Part shown: piece after piece, positions 44,482 to 55,670 of the stretch
Layout: each line of letters begins with the position of its first letter
Numbering within the stretch: position 1 is the stretch's first letter
Assembly: GCF_037126465.1 (NCBI RefSeq)
Contig: NC_088206.1
Location: 26,414,790 to 26,478,789, forward strand
Reading direction: 5' to 3'
Length of the DNA stretch: 64,000 bases
Source: Ornithodoros turicata
Lineage: Eukaryota; Arthropoda; Arachnida; Ixodida; Argasidae
The notes under the pieces: model-generated
Seen by the model: only the letters and a program-made list of their open reading frames with translations
What the model was told of the DNA's origin: nothing
Database searches by the model: none
Position numbers and translations under genes: made by a program

Positions 44482-45357
44482 TGCAGTGGAATGCAAGAGG
44501 TCTGCGCAACAAGCTCCCTGAACTCAAGTTGTATCCTATTCCGATTCTGGCTTTCAGCGAAGCGTACGTCAAGGACGACTTCAGACTTACTGGTTATAAT
44601 ATTTTTACGTCCGGGAACTCAAGTATACCATCGAGAACTGTATTATGTGCAAGGGCAGATTTGACGGCTGCCCGTTTGCAGGGCCCCCAGATTGCTTCGA
44701 CCATCGACCATGTAAGGTGCAAGGTCCGTTTGGGTAATCTGTCGCTTTCAGTCGTCAGTTTGTATATCCCACCATCTTCACCCCTGATGCCGCTGGACGT
44801 TCAATATAGGGCTATAGGACGTTTTGTATAGGGCTAGAATAACCTTTTTTGGTTGTTGGCGACATCAACCCCCACAATCTGATGTGGGGAAGTAGAACGA
44901 CGGACAGAAGAGGAAGAATCTGGAGTGATGCCATCGAAGATCTGAATCTCTGTCTCCTTAACGATGGTTCACCCACTTACTTGCGAAGGGACTTCACGAC
45001 AAACGCCCTAGACGTGTCACTTTGTTCCAAGGACATTTCTATGTCTTTATCATGGGCTACCGACGTTAATAAGCGAGGCAGTGATCACCTGCCTATCTGT
45101 ATCTCGTGTGATAGATATGCACATATCTGCGCATATATGCGCATATATAGATAGATAACACAACCTCGATGCAAAACGGTTAGATTGACTAACTGGAGCA
45201 CATTTCGCGCGGCGGTCACCAGTCATGTGCACCAGGGCATGTCAGCAGACCAGTTAACAGAACTACTGACATCAGGTCCCCCAAACTCACCTCAGAAAAG
45301 CGTGCAACGAAGAAGGCCGCCACTAGATACTCCACTGTTGCCGTTCCGGACCACTTC
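44481..45357 (+). pseudogene. LINE copy 2 ORF2, endonuclease part
   Basis: Starts MQWNARGLRNKLPELKLYP and carries LAFSEAYVKDDFRLTGYNIF, VSLYIPPSS, then after a small frameshift VVGDINPHNLMWGSRTTDRR, LLNDGSPTYLRR and GSDHLPICIS, the ordered motifs of an apurinic-type endonuclease. Small insertions disturb it: a duplicated TATAGGGCTA at 44810-44836 and a palindromic patch GCATATATGCGCATATATAG at about 45129. A further frame (MTNWSTFRAAVTSH) continues the linker until the next insertion at about 45358. Confidence 0.85.
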
Positions 45358-46215
45358 AGCGCGCTAAGTTTAGCTGCAAAATGTTTTTGTTGTTTCAGCG
45401 AATGAATCTAGTCTTTACAAAAACAACATATGTCCAAATGTCTTTATATGTCCAAATAAAACGCGTATAACAACTTTCTCTGTTGTGTTCCACTTTTTGG
45501 TCCCGTTTTTAAACGTGTTGAGCGATCGGAAGGATCTAGTGCACGGCTGCGTGCATCACATAGCGTACCTGTCGTACCAGGCGCCGCAGGCGCAGTCGTC
45601 CATTTCTCCTTCGGTGACTTGGCCTGGCTTGGATTGTGCTTCAACTGGATCTTTAGCGCGCTACAATCAAACGCAAGCCAACGTCTGGTAACAATGGGGT
45701 ATCTAAGCGCGGCCTCCGGCCACGACCTACTCTATACTAGAGACCTGGACAGCTGGCGATCCCCTATGGGAGAGACGGGTCACGGGTTAGTTACGTTAGT
45801 GACCGCTGTAAGCGCCACATGGCATTATTGGGGAGAGGGAATCACCCTTGCCACCGCCTTGTCTGCTACGCAGGGATACACAGGCTGTTGCTAAGCACGC
45901 GCTATTATCTCACTCATACTGCTTCGTCGTTGTCAACACAGCCTACCATACAACGCCGCGGTTTCGACAAGTCACGTGGTAACGAATAGTGCGAGATAGC
46001 GCCAAATCCCATAGCCAAGCGGCGATTGCCGGTACTACTACCCCGGTGCTGGGAGCATTGCGGCTGTCCAGGTCTCTAGTATAGTAGTAGGTCATGCCTC
46101 CGGCATTGCACGCATCGGGATAGGAACAAATACATGGGAAAACGGCGACCTTGGGGGACCTGACTGACATCTTCTCTTCGGTCATCATCTCGACATGTGA
46201 AGGTCACATCAGGTC
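45358..46215. mobile_element. Insertion in LINE ORF2 containing an inverted-repeat MITE (about 45733-46103)
   Basis: ORF2 stops matching copy 1 at VPDHFS and resumes at CVEQLRACRRKAER. In between, arms GACCTACTCTATACTAGAG at about 45726 and CTCTAGTATAGTAGTAGGTC at about 46074 are inverted copies followed by ACCTGGACAGC. The left third (45358-45700) is separate sequence of unknown nature. The exact edges and target duplication are not resolved. Confidence 0.6.
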
Positions 46216-46543
46216 ACATGGGTACAAATCCTTGTGTTGAACAGCTTCGAGCATGCAGGAGAAAGGCTGAACGGAAGGCATGACGGTCGGGATTGCTCGA
46301 AGACATTGCAGCAGTTCGGTGTATCGCCAGATCTGTACAGATAGGGCACTTAAGGTAGTAGATCGTCAGCGATGGCGTCGCTTTTGCTCAACCCTGTCGC
46401 CCTTTCACTCTGCCATGAGAGTTTGGTGCGTGGCTCGCTGTCTGAAGGAGACTCCACCTCGAAGAAATCCGCTGCGTATGCTGGCCCTTTCTCTCAATAA
46501 GACTGAGCACGATGTTGCTTCTGATTTTCGCACAGCAATCACA
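46216..46543 (+). pseudogene. LINE copy 2 ORF2, linker between endonuclease and RT
   Basis: EQLRACRRKAERKA (46230-46271) matches AKLRAIRRRAERRA of copy 1. After a frameshift, VDRQRWRRFCSTLSPFHSAM and PPRRNPLRMLALSLNKTEHD match copy 1's ARDHWRSFASSLSPRTPLSR and TQRNPFRSLSLATGRSE. It is cut at DFRTAIT by the next insertion. Confidence 0.75.
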
Positions 46544-47309
46544 CCCAGACAACCACCAACGTTCCAGGAACATCCTGTGGACGTTCGTTTTGGGACATCT
46601 GGACATCCTAGGGATGTCCACAAAAATCCCTATGACGTCTCGTGGACGTCAAATTTACTGCCAAAGTTGCATCCATAGATGTCCCAGGTCAGTCCAGTGG
46701 ATGTCCTTACTGACGCTTCAAGGATGTTGTGCGGTCATCCTAGCCCACCCTCACAAATGTGATTTACAGTGACTATCAAGCTATGTATGTTGCCGAATTA
46801 CATGCTGGCTCCACTGAACTACACCTAGGTTATTCGAGGAAGTATGCTCTAGTATTACACTCCGTATATACACGAGCTCACTTATCCTGAAACAATGCAC
46901 AATTGCCGATCGGAATACTCCCAGACAATCATGTTTCTGTGTATAATGTTGTAATGTCTGCAATATATGTTTCACAATATAACTGGTAATACAAGACACA
47001 CCAAAAGTCTTTAACGAATCTAGTCAAATTTATTCAGCAAACACATGACATCACATTCCTAGGAATGTCACTATAGCCTTGTGACATACTTCTATAAACT
47101 TCATGGAAGTGAGTAAATGTCACAGCTTGTGGTTACATGAAGAAATAAATAAATAAATAAAGTTCTTAGAGGTTGTAATCATTGGAGCACTTCAATGAAG
47201 TAACTGTAACATAGTGCAGAATGAACTGTAGCTCGTTTATCACAGCTCGCTAAAACAAAAAAAAGAAGTTGAAATTATGTGAGCATATAAGAACACATTT
47301 ACAGATATA

Positions 47310-47791
47310 CACTCTTAAAAAGGATCTTCGCCGCGCATAGCACGCTCCTAGCCAGCCATATTCTCATATGATATCGTTATCTGCCCTGATTTGTTGAAAA
47401 CGGGAGGAGTACGCCGTTTTTGTGACACTTATGATGTTCATAATTTTCACAGAAAATTATTAAGCCCCCTGGGGGCTTAATCGCTTCATTGCCGTTACGG
47501 TCGTTACAAGCTAACGAGTGGCGGGAAATTCAAAAATGCGTGCGGGAAATTTAAAAAGGTGGGCACGTGATAAAACACGTGCACGGCGCTCTTCGCGCGA
47601 TACGTGAAGGCCGTGGTACACGTCACCCGCAAGGTGTGACGTGCCCACCTTTTTGAATTTCCCGCCACTCGTTAGCTTGTAACGACCGTAACGACGATGA
47701 AGCGATTAAGCCCCCAGGGCAGATAACGATATCGTTCGAGATGATGGTTGGCTAGTAGCGTGCTATGCGGTGAAGTTCATTTCTAAGAGTG
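47310..47791. mobile_element. Hairpin MITE, CACTCTTAAAAA family, 482 bp, with a second foldback nested inside
   Basis: TA duplications (47308-47309 and 47792-47793) flank ends CACTCTTAAAAAGGATCTTC and, inverted, CACTCTTAGAAATGAACTTC, continuing through GCATAGCACGCT.CTAGCCA. A separate inverted repeat with about 70-bp arms (47469-47717, CTGGGGGCTTAATCGCTTCA) occupies the centre. Confidence 0.85.
47469..47717. repeat. Nested foldback with about 70-bp arms
   Basis: Arms start CTGGGGGCTTAATCGCTTCA and include AGCTAACGAGTGGCGGGAAA on both sides, with a few mismatches. It interrupts the arm of the surrounding MITE next to CTGCCCT. Confidence 0.8.
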
Positions 47792-48002
47792 TAGGAAAAT
47801 CACCACCCCATGACGGTACCCTACGTCATTTGCTTCTCTAAAACTCTACAGTCCAAGATAGCATTCTCTCTTTTATTGGTACGTCTAACAGTACTCCAAA
47901 TGAAACATTTCACACAAAAAAGCCCAGTAGAAAGGAACACAGGGTGGACACTGTTGAGTTTCATTTTATGTTTGCCACGTCTTGGTAGGCATATTCCCTT
48001 CC

Positions 48003-48248
48003 GCTCTCGAAAATATCTCTTCCCCGCGTTGCACGCTCTGCGCCAACCATTGCTACGAATGATAGGGTTGTCGCTTCTGATTCGAGGACAGAGCGGTACG
48101 TACGCCTTTTTGTGTCAATTTGGATATATGATAACTGACACAAAAAGGCGTACGCCCTCCTCTCTCTTGGAATTAGAGGCTAGCCCTATCGTTCGTGGCC
48201 ATGGTTGGCGCAGAGCGTGTTATGTGGTGAAGTTCTGTCTTTAGAGTG
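48003..48248. mobile_element. Hairpin MITE, CACTCTTAAAAA family, diverged copy
   Basis: The right end GAAGTTCTGTCTTTAGAGTG is followed by TA. The left arm (GCACGCTCTGCGCCAACCAT) mirrors the right (ATGGTTGGCGCAGAGCGTG). The central stem contains GGCGTACGCC. Confidence 0.7.
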
Positions 48249-48459
48249 TAACAAAGGAATTTTTCAAATAAACTTTTACGGTACAAACTTCGCTTGATAG
48301 CACGCTCCCTTGCCTAGACAGGCTCAAACTGAATTTTGTCAAAAATTTCAATCCACTATTCACAGAATATCGGCTCAAAATATGATTACAATATATTATA
48401 TCAACAATAATTTGTCTTGAGCAGACTGAAGTAAATCTGACACAAGATTGTTACCAGCA

Positions 48460-48665
48460 CACTCTTAAAAACGAACTTTACTTCATAGCCTGCTAATCCC
48501 GAATGATACGTTCCCGCTCCTGATTTGTTGAAAACCGGAGGCGTGGCCTTTGTTGTATCAATTATGCAATTGATAAGTGGTACAAAAAAGGCGTACGCCT
48601 CCCGCTCCCCCCAAGTCACGAGCGAGAACGATATCATTCGGGTTGACATGGCACTGATAGCATAT
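48460..48665. mobile_element. Hairpin MITE, CACTCTTAAAAA family, right end lost
   Basis: Starts CACTCTTAAAAACGAACTT and has an internal inverted stem with GGCGTACGCCTCC; CCCGAATGATA mirrors TATCATTCGGG. The right terminal 40 bp do not match the family. Confidence 0.65.
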
Positions 48666-48684
48666 GCTTAATGTAAAGCATATA

Positions 48685-49453
48685 CAGGGTGTTTCAGTTA
48701 TATCCCCGGGCTAAATAATTCGCGAACCGGTGCACCAATCGAATAACTTTCTTTTTTACAAGTATCTGTCCAATACCGCCTACAAGATGCGCACCGCGTG
48801 AATGAGCGGGAGGCGCTCATTATTTAAATAAAAATGCAAATGAGTTTCGTAAAAAAGCGTAACTTCTAAAGCAGGGCGCTGTCGGTATTAAAATGGGTAC
48901 TACCCCCTTTGGGACCTTCAGTGGACACCTTTCAGAGAAAAATCTGCCACCGAAGCGGGTCATTTGTTGCAGTAATTAATTGGTTTCGGTTTACGTATTT
49001 TTGTCGCGGCTGGTCGCGGCGAAGCGCAAAAAGACGCTCTTTCACTCCCTTATCCATCAATGAATTACGTCCTTACACCAATGAATTACACCAATGAATT
49101 ACGTCCTTTTGCGCTTCGCCGCGACCAGCCGCGACAAAAATACGTAAACCGAAACCAATTAATTACTGCAACAAATGACCCGCTTCGGTGGCAGATTTTT
49201 CTCTGAAAGGTGTCCACTGAAGGTCCCAAAAGGGGTAGTACCCATTTTAATACCGACAGCGCCCTGCTTTAGAAGTTACGCTTTTTTACGAAACTCATTT
49301 GCATTTTTATTTAAATAATGAGCGCCTCCCGCTCATTCAAGCGGTGCGCATCTTGTAGGCGGTATTGGACAGATACTTGTAAAAAAGAAAGTTATTCGAT
49401 TGGTGCACCGGTTCGCGAATTATTTAGCCCGGGGATTTAACTGAAACACCCTG
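48685..49453. mobile_element. Giant near-perfect hairpin element, about 360-bp arms
   Basis: TA lies outside both ends (48683-48684 and 49454-49455). The ends are CAGGGTGTTTCAGTTA inverted. The two arms of about 360 bp are almost identical inverted copies; I see only a few differences, such as a missing base in a C-run near 48900 versus a G-run near 49235. The loop of about 45 bp contains three CAATGAATTAC motifs. It has the form of a Tc1/mariner-type foldback MITE, non-coding. Confidence 0.92.
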
Positions 49454-50806
49454 TATGCTATACACTCAACGGCCCACTTCCTCAAAGAAGTCAAAATATG
49501 CGGTTTTTCATTTACATTTGGCGTGAACGTACCATGTACAGCCGGGCTCGATTCTCTTCTGCCTTGGAAATCACATTGAGTACTTTGTGTTTCAAACTGT
49601 TGAACAGCAAACTGTTCGGACGCCATTCATCATCTCACAATCAAGTTGTTGTTCAGCACTCCCTGATGTCGACGAATAAGTTTCCTCAATCTCCTCGGCG
49701 ACGGGTGGCTGACTGGAGGGACTGCTGAGAACACAATTCTCATCACTTTCAATCAACATGTACACAAAGGTCTTGATCTTGATCCCGTGAACAAGACGCA
49801 CGACACTCGTATTGCTCGCGTAGCGTATTCAGGGCGACAGCCGAAATCGCATGGAGCCTTTTTTTTTTCAGCCTGTATAGTGCCTTCATGTACACATACC
49901 TTTTACCATTAACTTTCGGCATCACGGCAACTTCGTGCACATTTAATAAGCCCACCTTCAAACTTGGAACAGCACAACGGAAAGAGCCACTATCCTGTCA
50001 CCGGCTGTGCTGTCTGAGGTTTTCCCTGGGTTTTCCGAAGACTTTCCAGACGAATGTCGGCACAGTTCCCCTGAAGTCGGCCCAGGACGCATACTAACCC
50101 CCCTGTCCCCCACTCCTTCCTGCTGTCCTCTGTCCACATCTGTACGCCGCTCATAGCCACAGTTGCTTCGCGGCGCTAACACGGAATTTAAAAAAAAAAG
50201 AAAGAGCCACTGGAGAAAGCACGCCGACAAGCCGGCACAGGCGAGCGGATGATGATGATGATGAATGTGGGCGCTATTGTCGATATCCATGGCGCTGTCT
50301 GCCTTGGTCGCGGCGGTGCAGTTAGTGTAGCAGACGACGCTCAGCAGTGGACAGCAGGCAACATTTCTTGCTCTTTGATTCCAGCGAACCTAGCGTGTAT
50401 TCCGATTTGATACTCTCGCAGTTATATGCGCATTAATTTATGGAGGTATTGGATAAATGAAGCTGGAGTAATATTTCCCACACGACGCCAATCCAAACTG
50501 AACATAGCTGCTAATATTGGGCAACAAAAAGTTACATTATGTAATTTCAGGCATGTAGTTAATATTCTGTGACCAGAATGCACCACACCTTAAAACTGTT
50601 AGCCTCGTTGTCAATTTCACGACACGTCCGAAATATATATCTACAGGACATCCAGGGGACGTCCCTCTTGCAACGTCACCCCTGGATGAATGTAGGAAAT
50701 TTATGGATAGTTTTGGATATCCATGGAATGTCAGGTGGACATCCATCATGGATCTGGACGTTATGACAAAACATGGATGTCCTCGGGACGTTGATGGTTG
50801 TCTGGG

Positions 50807-52770
50807 CAGCCAGTTTTCGGGCTGCCAGTAGTGAGGAGTATCAAGCACATACCTCTCGTCTTCAGGAGGTAGTTGCACGGGCGGACCTGGCCACCCACCG
50901 AGAAATGCACATGGATTTTTCTTTGTTTGAGCTCAAAGCTGCGCTATGTTCATCTCGAGCCCAATCATCGCCAGGCCAAGATGGCATTACTTATAGAGTC
51001 CTCCGTAACCTTAGTGCTGCTGCTATGTCCTGCCTTCTTCACGTGTACAATACGTCGTGGAACAACAGCGTGGTGCCCAGGGGCTGGAAAGAAGCCCTGG
51101 TTGTTCCTCTGCTAAAGCCTGGGAAGCATCCCTCGCCCCATGCCCTCGCCCTTGCATCGTTTCACCCAGTCAGCCTGACAACTTGCCTCGGCAAAGTGCT
51201 GGAGCGCATGGTGCTCCATGGACTAGAATGGTGTCTGGAACGGCATCGGGTATTTCCGATCGAGATACCTGGCTTTCGTCGGCACCGGAGTTCAATGGAC
51301 TCCGTCCTTGACCTTGTCACCACTGTCGAATAAGCAAAGTTCTATAAGAAAATCGTAATGGCGTTTTTTTTTTTTTTTTTGTACGTGAAGAGAGCGTACG
51401 ACACCGTCAGCCATGCTGTTGTGTTGCATGAGCTATTACAAGCTAGTGTTCCCACTAAACTTTTCCAGTGGCTCGCAGAGATTTGTATCGGTGCGCACAC
51501 GTGATGGAGCCACACCGGAAGTCGTGGTAACGCACGGGGTACCACAAGGTAGTGTGTTACGCCCTATATTATTTAACCTCGTCATGGTGGGTCTGAAGTC
51601 CTGCATAACATCCAAGGTCAATATCTCAATGTATGCTGATGATGTTTGTATCCGGACTGTTGGAAAATCAAGACCTGCAATTCGGCGTCGTCTGCAAAGC
51701 TCACTAGACAGAATCATGCAGTTCTTCACCAAAGTCGGCTTGGATATATCGGGGGGCAAATCTCCAGCTCTCGCCTTCACAACGAAGCATATGCACCGAT
51801 ATCAGCTGTTTCTTGCTGGCTTGCCGATCAAGCAGGTGAAACATCACAGATTTTTGGGTGTCGCCCTCGACTGGAACCTTGTCCTGGAAAAAACACATCG
51901 ATCACCTTGACAAGAAGGTTCAGCGGTGGACCTCCGTCCTTCGTCATTTTGCTGGCGCTAAGTGGGGTATGGATCAGCAATCACTCCTGGCTGTTCACAA
52001 GGCTCTTGTTCGTGGTTCATTTGTGTATAGCCTTCCTGTTCATTTCTGAGACGCTAGTTCAGCGGCTTCGGTGCTTCCTTGCACGCAGCCTGAGGATCTG
52101 TCTTGGCGTCCCCAGAGCTGCAGAAACGCGGATGGTCATCCCCGAAGCTCATGACATACCAACTGAAGTCCTCAGGACGAGGGAGACTGTACGTCACTAT
52201 TTACGCCTTATCGCTCATCACCGCCGTCACCCATTGGTAGAAAAACTTTATTGGCGCAAGCAGAGCAACCTCTACAAAATCATTGCGGAAGCAAAGCCTA
52301 AATTTCCCTCGTTTGTAGTAAAGCCAACAGTGTCTTCGTCTCCCCCGTGGTCTCTGCCACTGCCCTCGATCTCCCCCGGCATTCCGGGACTCAACGTTAA
52401 AAAAAAAAGTGCCACCGTCACTCCTTCGCAGATTTCATTGGACATGATGTTAAGAGTCCACGCTGAGCACACTGCCGTCTACACCGACGGGTCCTCTACA
52501 CCTGTAAGTTCATCGGCCGCCTTCGTTATTCCATCGGTCCAGGTGTCTCATGGGTATCGCATGGCACATTGCACTTCCTCTACGTCCGCAGAGCTGTACG
52601 GCATCTTGTCGTTCCTGCGGTATGCTCTGCACGAAGCTCCGCGAATGTGGGTTGTATAGACGGATTCCAGGGCAGCCCTGCAGTGCACAGAGAGTATGGT
52701 GAGCTAGAAGGACTGGTGTGCTTACCGGCCTATCCAATGCATGGGAACGCTTGGTCGCGGAAATGTCACC
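50807..52770 (+). pseudogene. LINE copy 2 ORF2, reverse transcriptase and partial RNase H
   Basis: Frames in order: SSPGQDGITYRVLRNLSAAA, VVPLLKPGKH, SLTTCLGKVLERMVLHGLEW, IPGFRRHRSSMDSVLDL (RT fingers). Then a stop and a run of about 20 T (51365-51384), with VKRAYDTVSHAVVLHELL (palm Asp motif, its start lost to the T run). After a frameshift come THGVPQGSVLRPILFNLVM and MYADDVCIR (catalytic box retained), then further frameshifts to LRICLGVPRAAETRM and the RNase H VYTDGSS, SAELYGILSFL, TDSRAAL. Sequence is lost before the WIPSH motif. A dead copy with at least four frame disruptions. Confidence 0.88.
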
Positions 52771-52929
52771 CGGTGACGTAAGATTGTTTACATCATGGAG
52801 GAAGGAAACACAAGGAGCGGCCCCTCCGACAGTTTTGTACCGGGACGAGCGTAGCCGGCCTCGCATTGCATTCTGGGATGCTCCTGTCTACCACGTGACC
52901 GCTCACGTGACCCTCCAGACAGCATCAGA

Positions 52930-54793
52930 GGAGGCACAGTAAGCGAGTTTCGCCGCCGCGACAATAGTGTCGCCGCTGGCATTTCCCGCCAAATTCCGGC
53001 TATTTACTTTCCATTGGCTCCGGTCCCCCACGTGACCTTTCTCGATCATGATTGGCTGAGGCTCATTTAACCGGTGGATTCGCCCGCGTTCGTTTCTCCG
53101 AGGCGCCGACCAGTCTGGCCGTTGTGTAGCTGGCGTCTATGTAGGCAGACGGTGATTTCGTTTCGTGGATTTCGAAGATGTTCGAGCTATGGACGAACGC
53201 CTGAATGAAAGGTAAGCAGACAAACGTATGATGCATGTCAGTGATCAGACGTTTAATACTGTCGCCTAACTGTGTACATGGAGGTACGCCTTGTCCCGTA
53301 TTACATCACTTTCTGCCGGTTAACAGTCATGATCTGGTTTATGATTCTGCGTGGCGTTACTTGTCGCGTTTTGTTCCGCTATTTGAATGTGTCCGATGTT
53401 TAATACACTGGTGTGCATGTAAAGGAAAACAGCGTGCATCGCGTACGCAGGGCTCTTCGAATTTTGTCATTAGTCGACATTAGGCGCGTAACGATTGCAT
53501 GTCTTACATAGCGTATACAGAATACTAACGTTGCCTGTGCTCGGGTTTACCATATCATTAAGAGGTTCTTTTTCTTTTCATTCGGACACCGACACCTGTT
53601 CGTGGCCCTGCGATCCGCGAACATGTGGCCCCTGTCACCTGAAGATTCTACAGTTGTGCTGGGATAAAGCGGATGGCTTCTGCGACTCATCACGTGCTAT
53701 ATATGTGTATAGTAATATCTACTTTCTCCAAACCGAATAGGTTCCCTTAATGATTGTATAATATGATAGTCACGCTTTCTGTTGCTCGTCACTATTTATT
53801 CTTTATTTATTCTGTAATAATCGTGTAGGTTTACTTGCATTCAAATGTTGCTTCTTGTTTATATGTTTACCGTGTCAATAAATTTGTACACGTGAATTCC
53901 TTCGTCTTCTGGATTTTCATTTTCTGCTTCCCGATAATATTAGCAGATGGCCTGGCGAAGCGCTCGGAACCGGGTGGGGGGAGAGAATTCGAGTGAGAGG
54001 GTACGGAGAGGGCACGCAGTGCACATGCGCAGTTCGATCAGCCAGCGCGCGCTTTTTGGCGCCGTTTTCCGGCTATTTTGTCGTGATTCGTTACGGATGA
54101 TCACGTGGTTAAGAGGGGCGGTGGTTTTCGTGGCGAAACTGTGGAAGCTACAGCTGCACTCCACTGACAGCATGGCCCCAGCAAAGCAGACGACGCGAGC
54201 TGTAGTTGTGTCGCAGTTCAGATGGCAGTATTACGTTGAACGCGTGCTTGCACTTTATTTCTGTGTGTTCGAATGTTTACTATTCTATTAGAAGACCAGT
54301 CACAGTGTGCAGAACGCAAAAGGAGTACGCGGAACTGGAAACATCACATGTGGCAACGATTACTTCCAACGTATGTATACTTTTCTTGACTAAGTGGTTA
54401 AGAACGCGGTTTCATTAATCAGATTTGTACAACAACAGAAGATATGAAATGAATCTGCGGCAGAGTTTGAGGTCCTAAATGAACAATTCAAGATGACTCG
54501 AAGACACACGGGAGACTAAAGCAAGTTACCGTGTACTTACGAACAAAACGCGTTCCCGTGGAGCTGCTTTCAATTCAACGAGAGCCGCAGCCGGGACAGG
54601 AACAAATTACCATACGTCGTTTCTACGACGGTGCTCACATTTTGACAATAAATTACTTCCAAGAAGGAAAATCATACGGAGAGCAGCGCGAGAAACAAAG
54701 CCTTGCAAAAGCGAAACTTTAGAGGGGATCACGTGGTGGACAGGAAGCAATGGCGATTTTGACTCGAGCGACCGCTAGAGGGTGGCTACGCTA
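52930..54793. other. Interior of the TIR element; no recognised protein
   Basis: Frames such as 53235-53483, 53947-54291 and 54531-54722 have no motif I recognise. An AATAAA signal is at about 53877-53882. If the element once encoded a protein it would have been spliced. Confidence 0.3.
53189..53211 (+). other. Possible short first coding exon with splice donor
   Basis: ATGGACGAACGCCTGAATGA opens a frame that meets AAAG|GTAAGC, a good donor context, after 23 bases. The upstream 150 bp are CpG-rich with promoter-like GC content. No downstream exon could be identified, so this may be chance. Confidence 0.2.
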
Positions 54794-54801
54794 GTCTGGA
54801 G

Positions 54802-55617
54802 CAGAGCCGTATATTAAAAGGGAGTCTGGCCATTAATGGGTCATACCTATACCTGAAGCTCCACCCACTTTTTCAGCTTTCCGACCAATGAAGTCTTGAA
54901 ATATGGGGCGCTATCAATCAGCCTATCCTCACTATTTGCCCCCCTATCCAACATGGGCAGCGCCATTTTGGGTGGCAAGTGGATTGGATGGGATTGAAAT
55001 GGATACCTCTCGCAATCTGCAAAAGTAGTGGATTTTTGGTGCAAATTTGATAAGCGCCTCCTAGGGAGCGTAAGGCACGTCGGGAATTGTCGTCTGCTTC
55101 CGTCGTTGTACCGCTGCCGTCAGAACCACCTGCTGGGACACATTCTGTTGTCGGTATGATTTTTAAACAAACCTACATGAATAGTTGGAATATAAGACGC
55201 AAGAATGTTTACATCCATGATATCCAGCTGTTAAAAATAAGATTGTACATCACAGCGCCGTTTTTGTTATGATTTCGTTGTGATCGCCGTGTTCACTAGG
55301 CCTAACACCGGCGAGAAAACGTATTATTTTCAGTTAGATATCGATGGATGAGCATAAGTTGAAACTGATTTCCGAGAAATTTATATTAGGATGTACATTT
55401 GCAGCGTAAAATCAGGTTAGTCTGTGAAAATTTTTGGTCACGAAATCCCCGCTTCACTGTGTTTGTTTTCGTCGCCATTTTGGGTGGCAGTATGGTGTCA
55501 TGGCGACCCCCTTGGTAAAAAGCAAACCAATCAGAGAAGCGAAACTGTGATTGACAGGTCGAGCCTCTTTTTGTGACTCCTCCCAATGGCCAGACTCCCT
55601 TTTAATATACGGCTCTG
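54802..55617. mobile_element. hAT-like non-autonomous element, 816 bp, perfect 8-bp target duplication
   Basis: Inverted ends begin CAGAGCCGTATATTAAAAGG on both sides. The flanks 54794-54801 and 55618-55625 are both GTCTGGAG. It splits the right arm of the 52780-55670 element, so it is the younger of the two. No coding region recognised. Confidence 0.92.
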
Positions 55618-55670
55618 GTCTGGAGGGAAGAGCCGCTCCTTGTGTTTCCTTCCTCCATGGTTTACATGGA

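Larger units (their letters stand above)
46544..50806. mobile_element. TIR element with GGACRTCC-type subterminal repeats, 4.26 kb, hosting nested MITEs
   Basis: Left end CCCAGACAACCACCAACGT and right end (inverted) CCCAGACAACCATCAACGT match, and both are followed by about 200 bp rich in GGACATCC / GGATGTCC / GGACGTCC motifs. LINE ORF2 breaks off at the left edge and resumes at the right (AASSEEYQAHTS). No transposase is recognised inside; the interior is filled by secondary insertions (47310-47791, 48003-48248, 48460-48665, 48685-49453). A target duplication is not clear. Confidence 0.75.
41060..52770 (+). mobile_element. LINE copy 2: decayed endonuclease-RT-RNase H retrotransposon shredded by nested insertions
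   Basis: Five coding blocks in the same order and orientation belong to one element: ORF1 N-terminus (41153-41325), ORF1 zinc-knuckle region (43252-44481), ORF2 endonuclease (44481-45357), ORF2 linker (46216-46543) and ORF2 RT/RNase H (50807-52770). They are separated by DNA elements at 41326-43251, about 45358-46215 and 46544-50806. Similarity to LINE copy 1 is clear at protein level but with many substitutions, so this is an older or related family. The 3' end is lost at the TIR element starting near 52780. Confidence 0.85.
52780..55670. mobile_element. TIR element of about 2.1 kb (before its own hAT insertion) with long imperfect arms
   Basis: ATGGAGGAAGGAAACACAAG at about 52794 is exactly inverted at about 55635-55660. 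Similarity continues inwards (GAGCGTAGCC; CCTGTC.ACCACGTGA) on the left to about 52910 and on the right from about 55626, then, beyond the hAT insertion, from 54793 back to about 54725. It truncates LINE copy 2 on its left. The outer edges and target duplication are not resolved. Confidence 0.6.

Noticed and set aside
53189..53211. Confident host gene promoter and first exon
   Set aside because: Only a short ATG-to-donor stretch is visible and it lies inside a TIR element; kept as a low-confidence note only.
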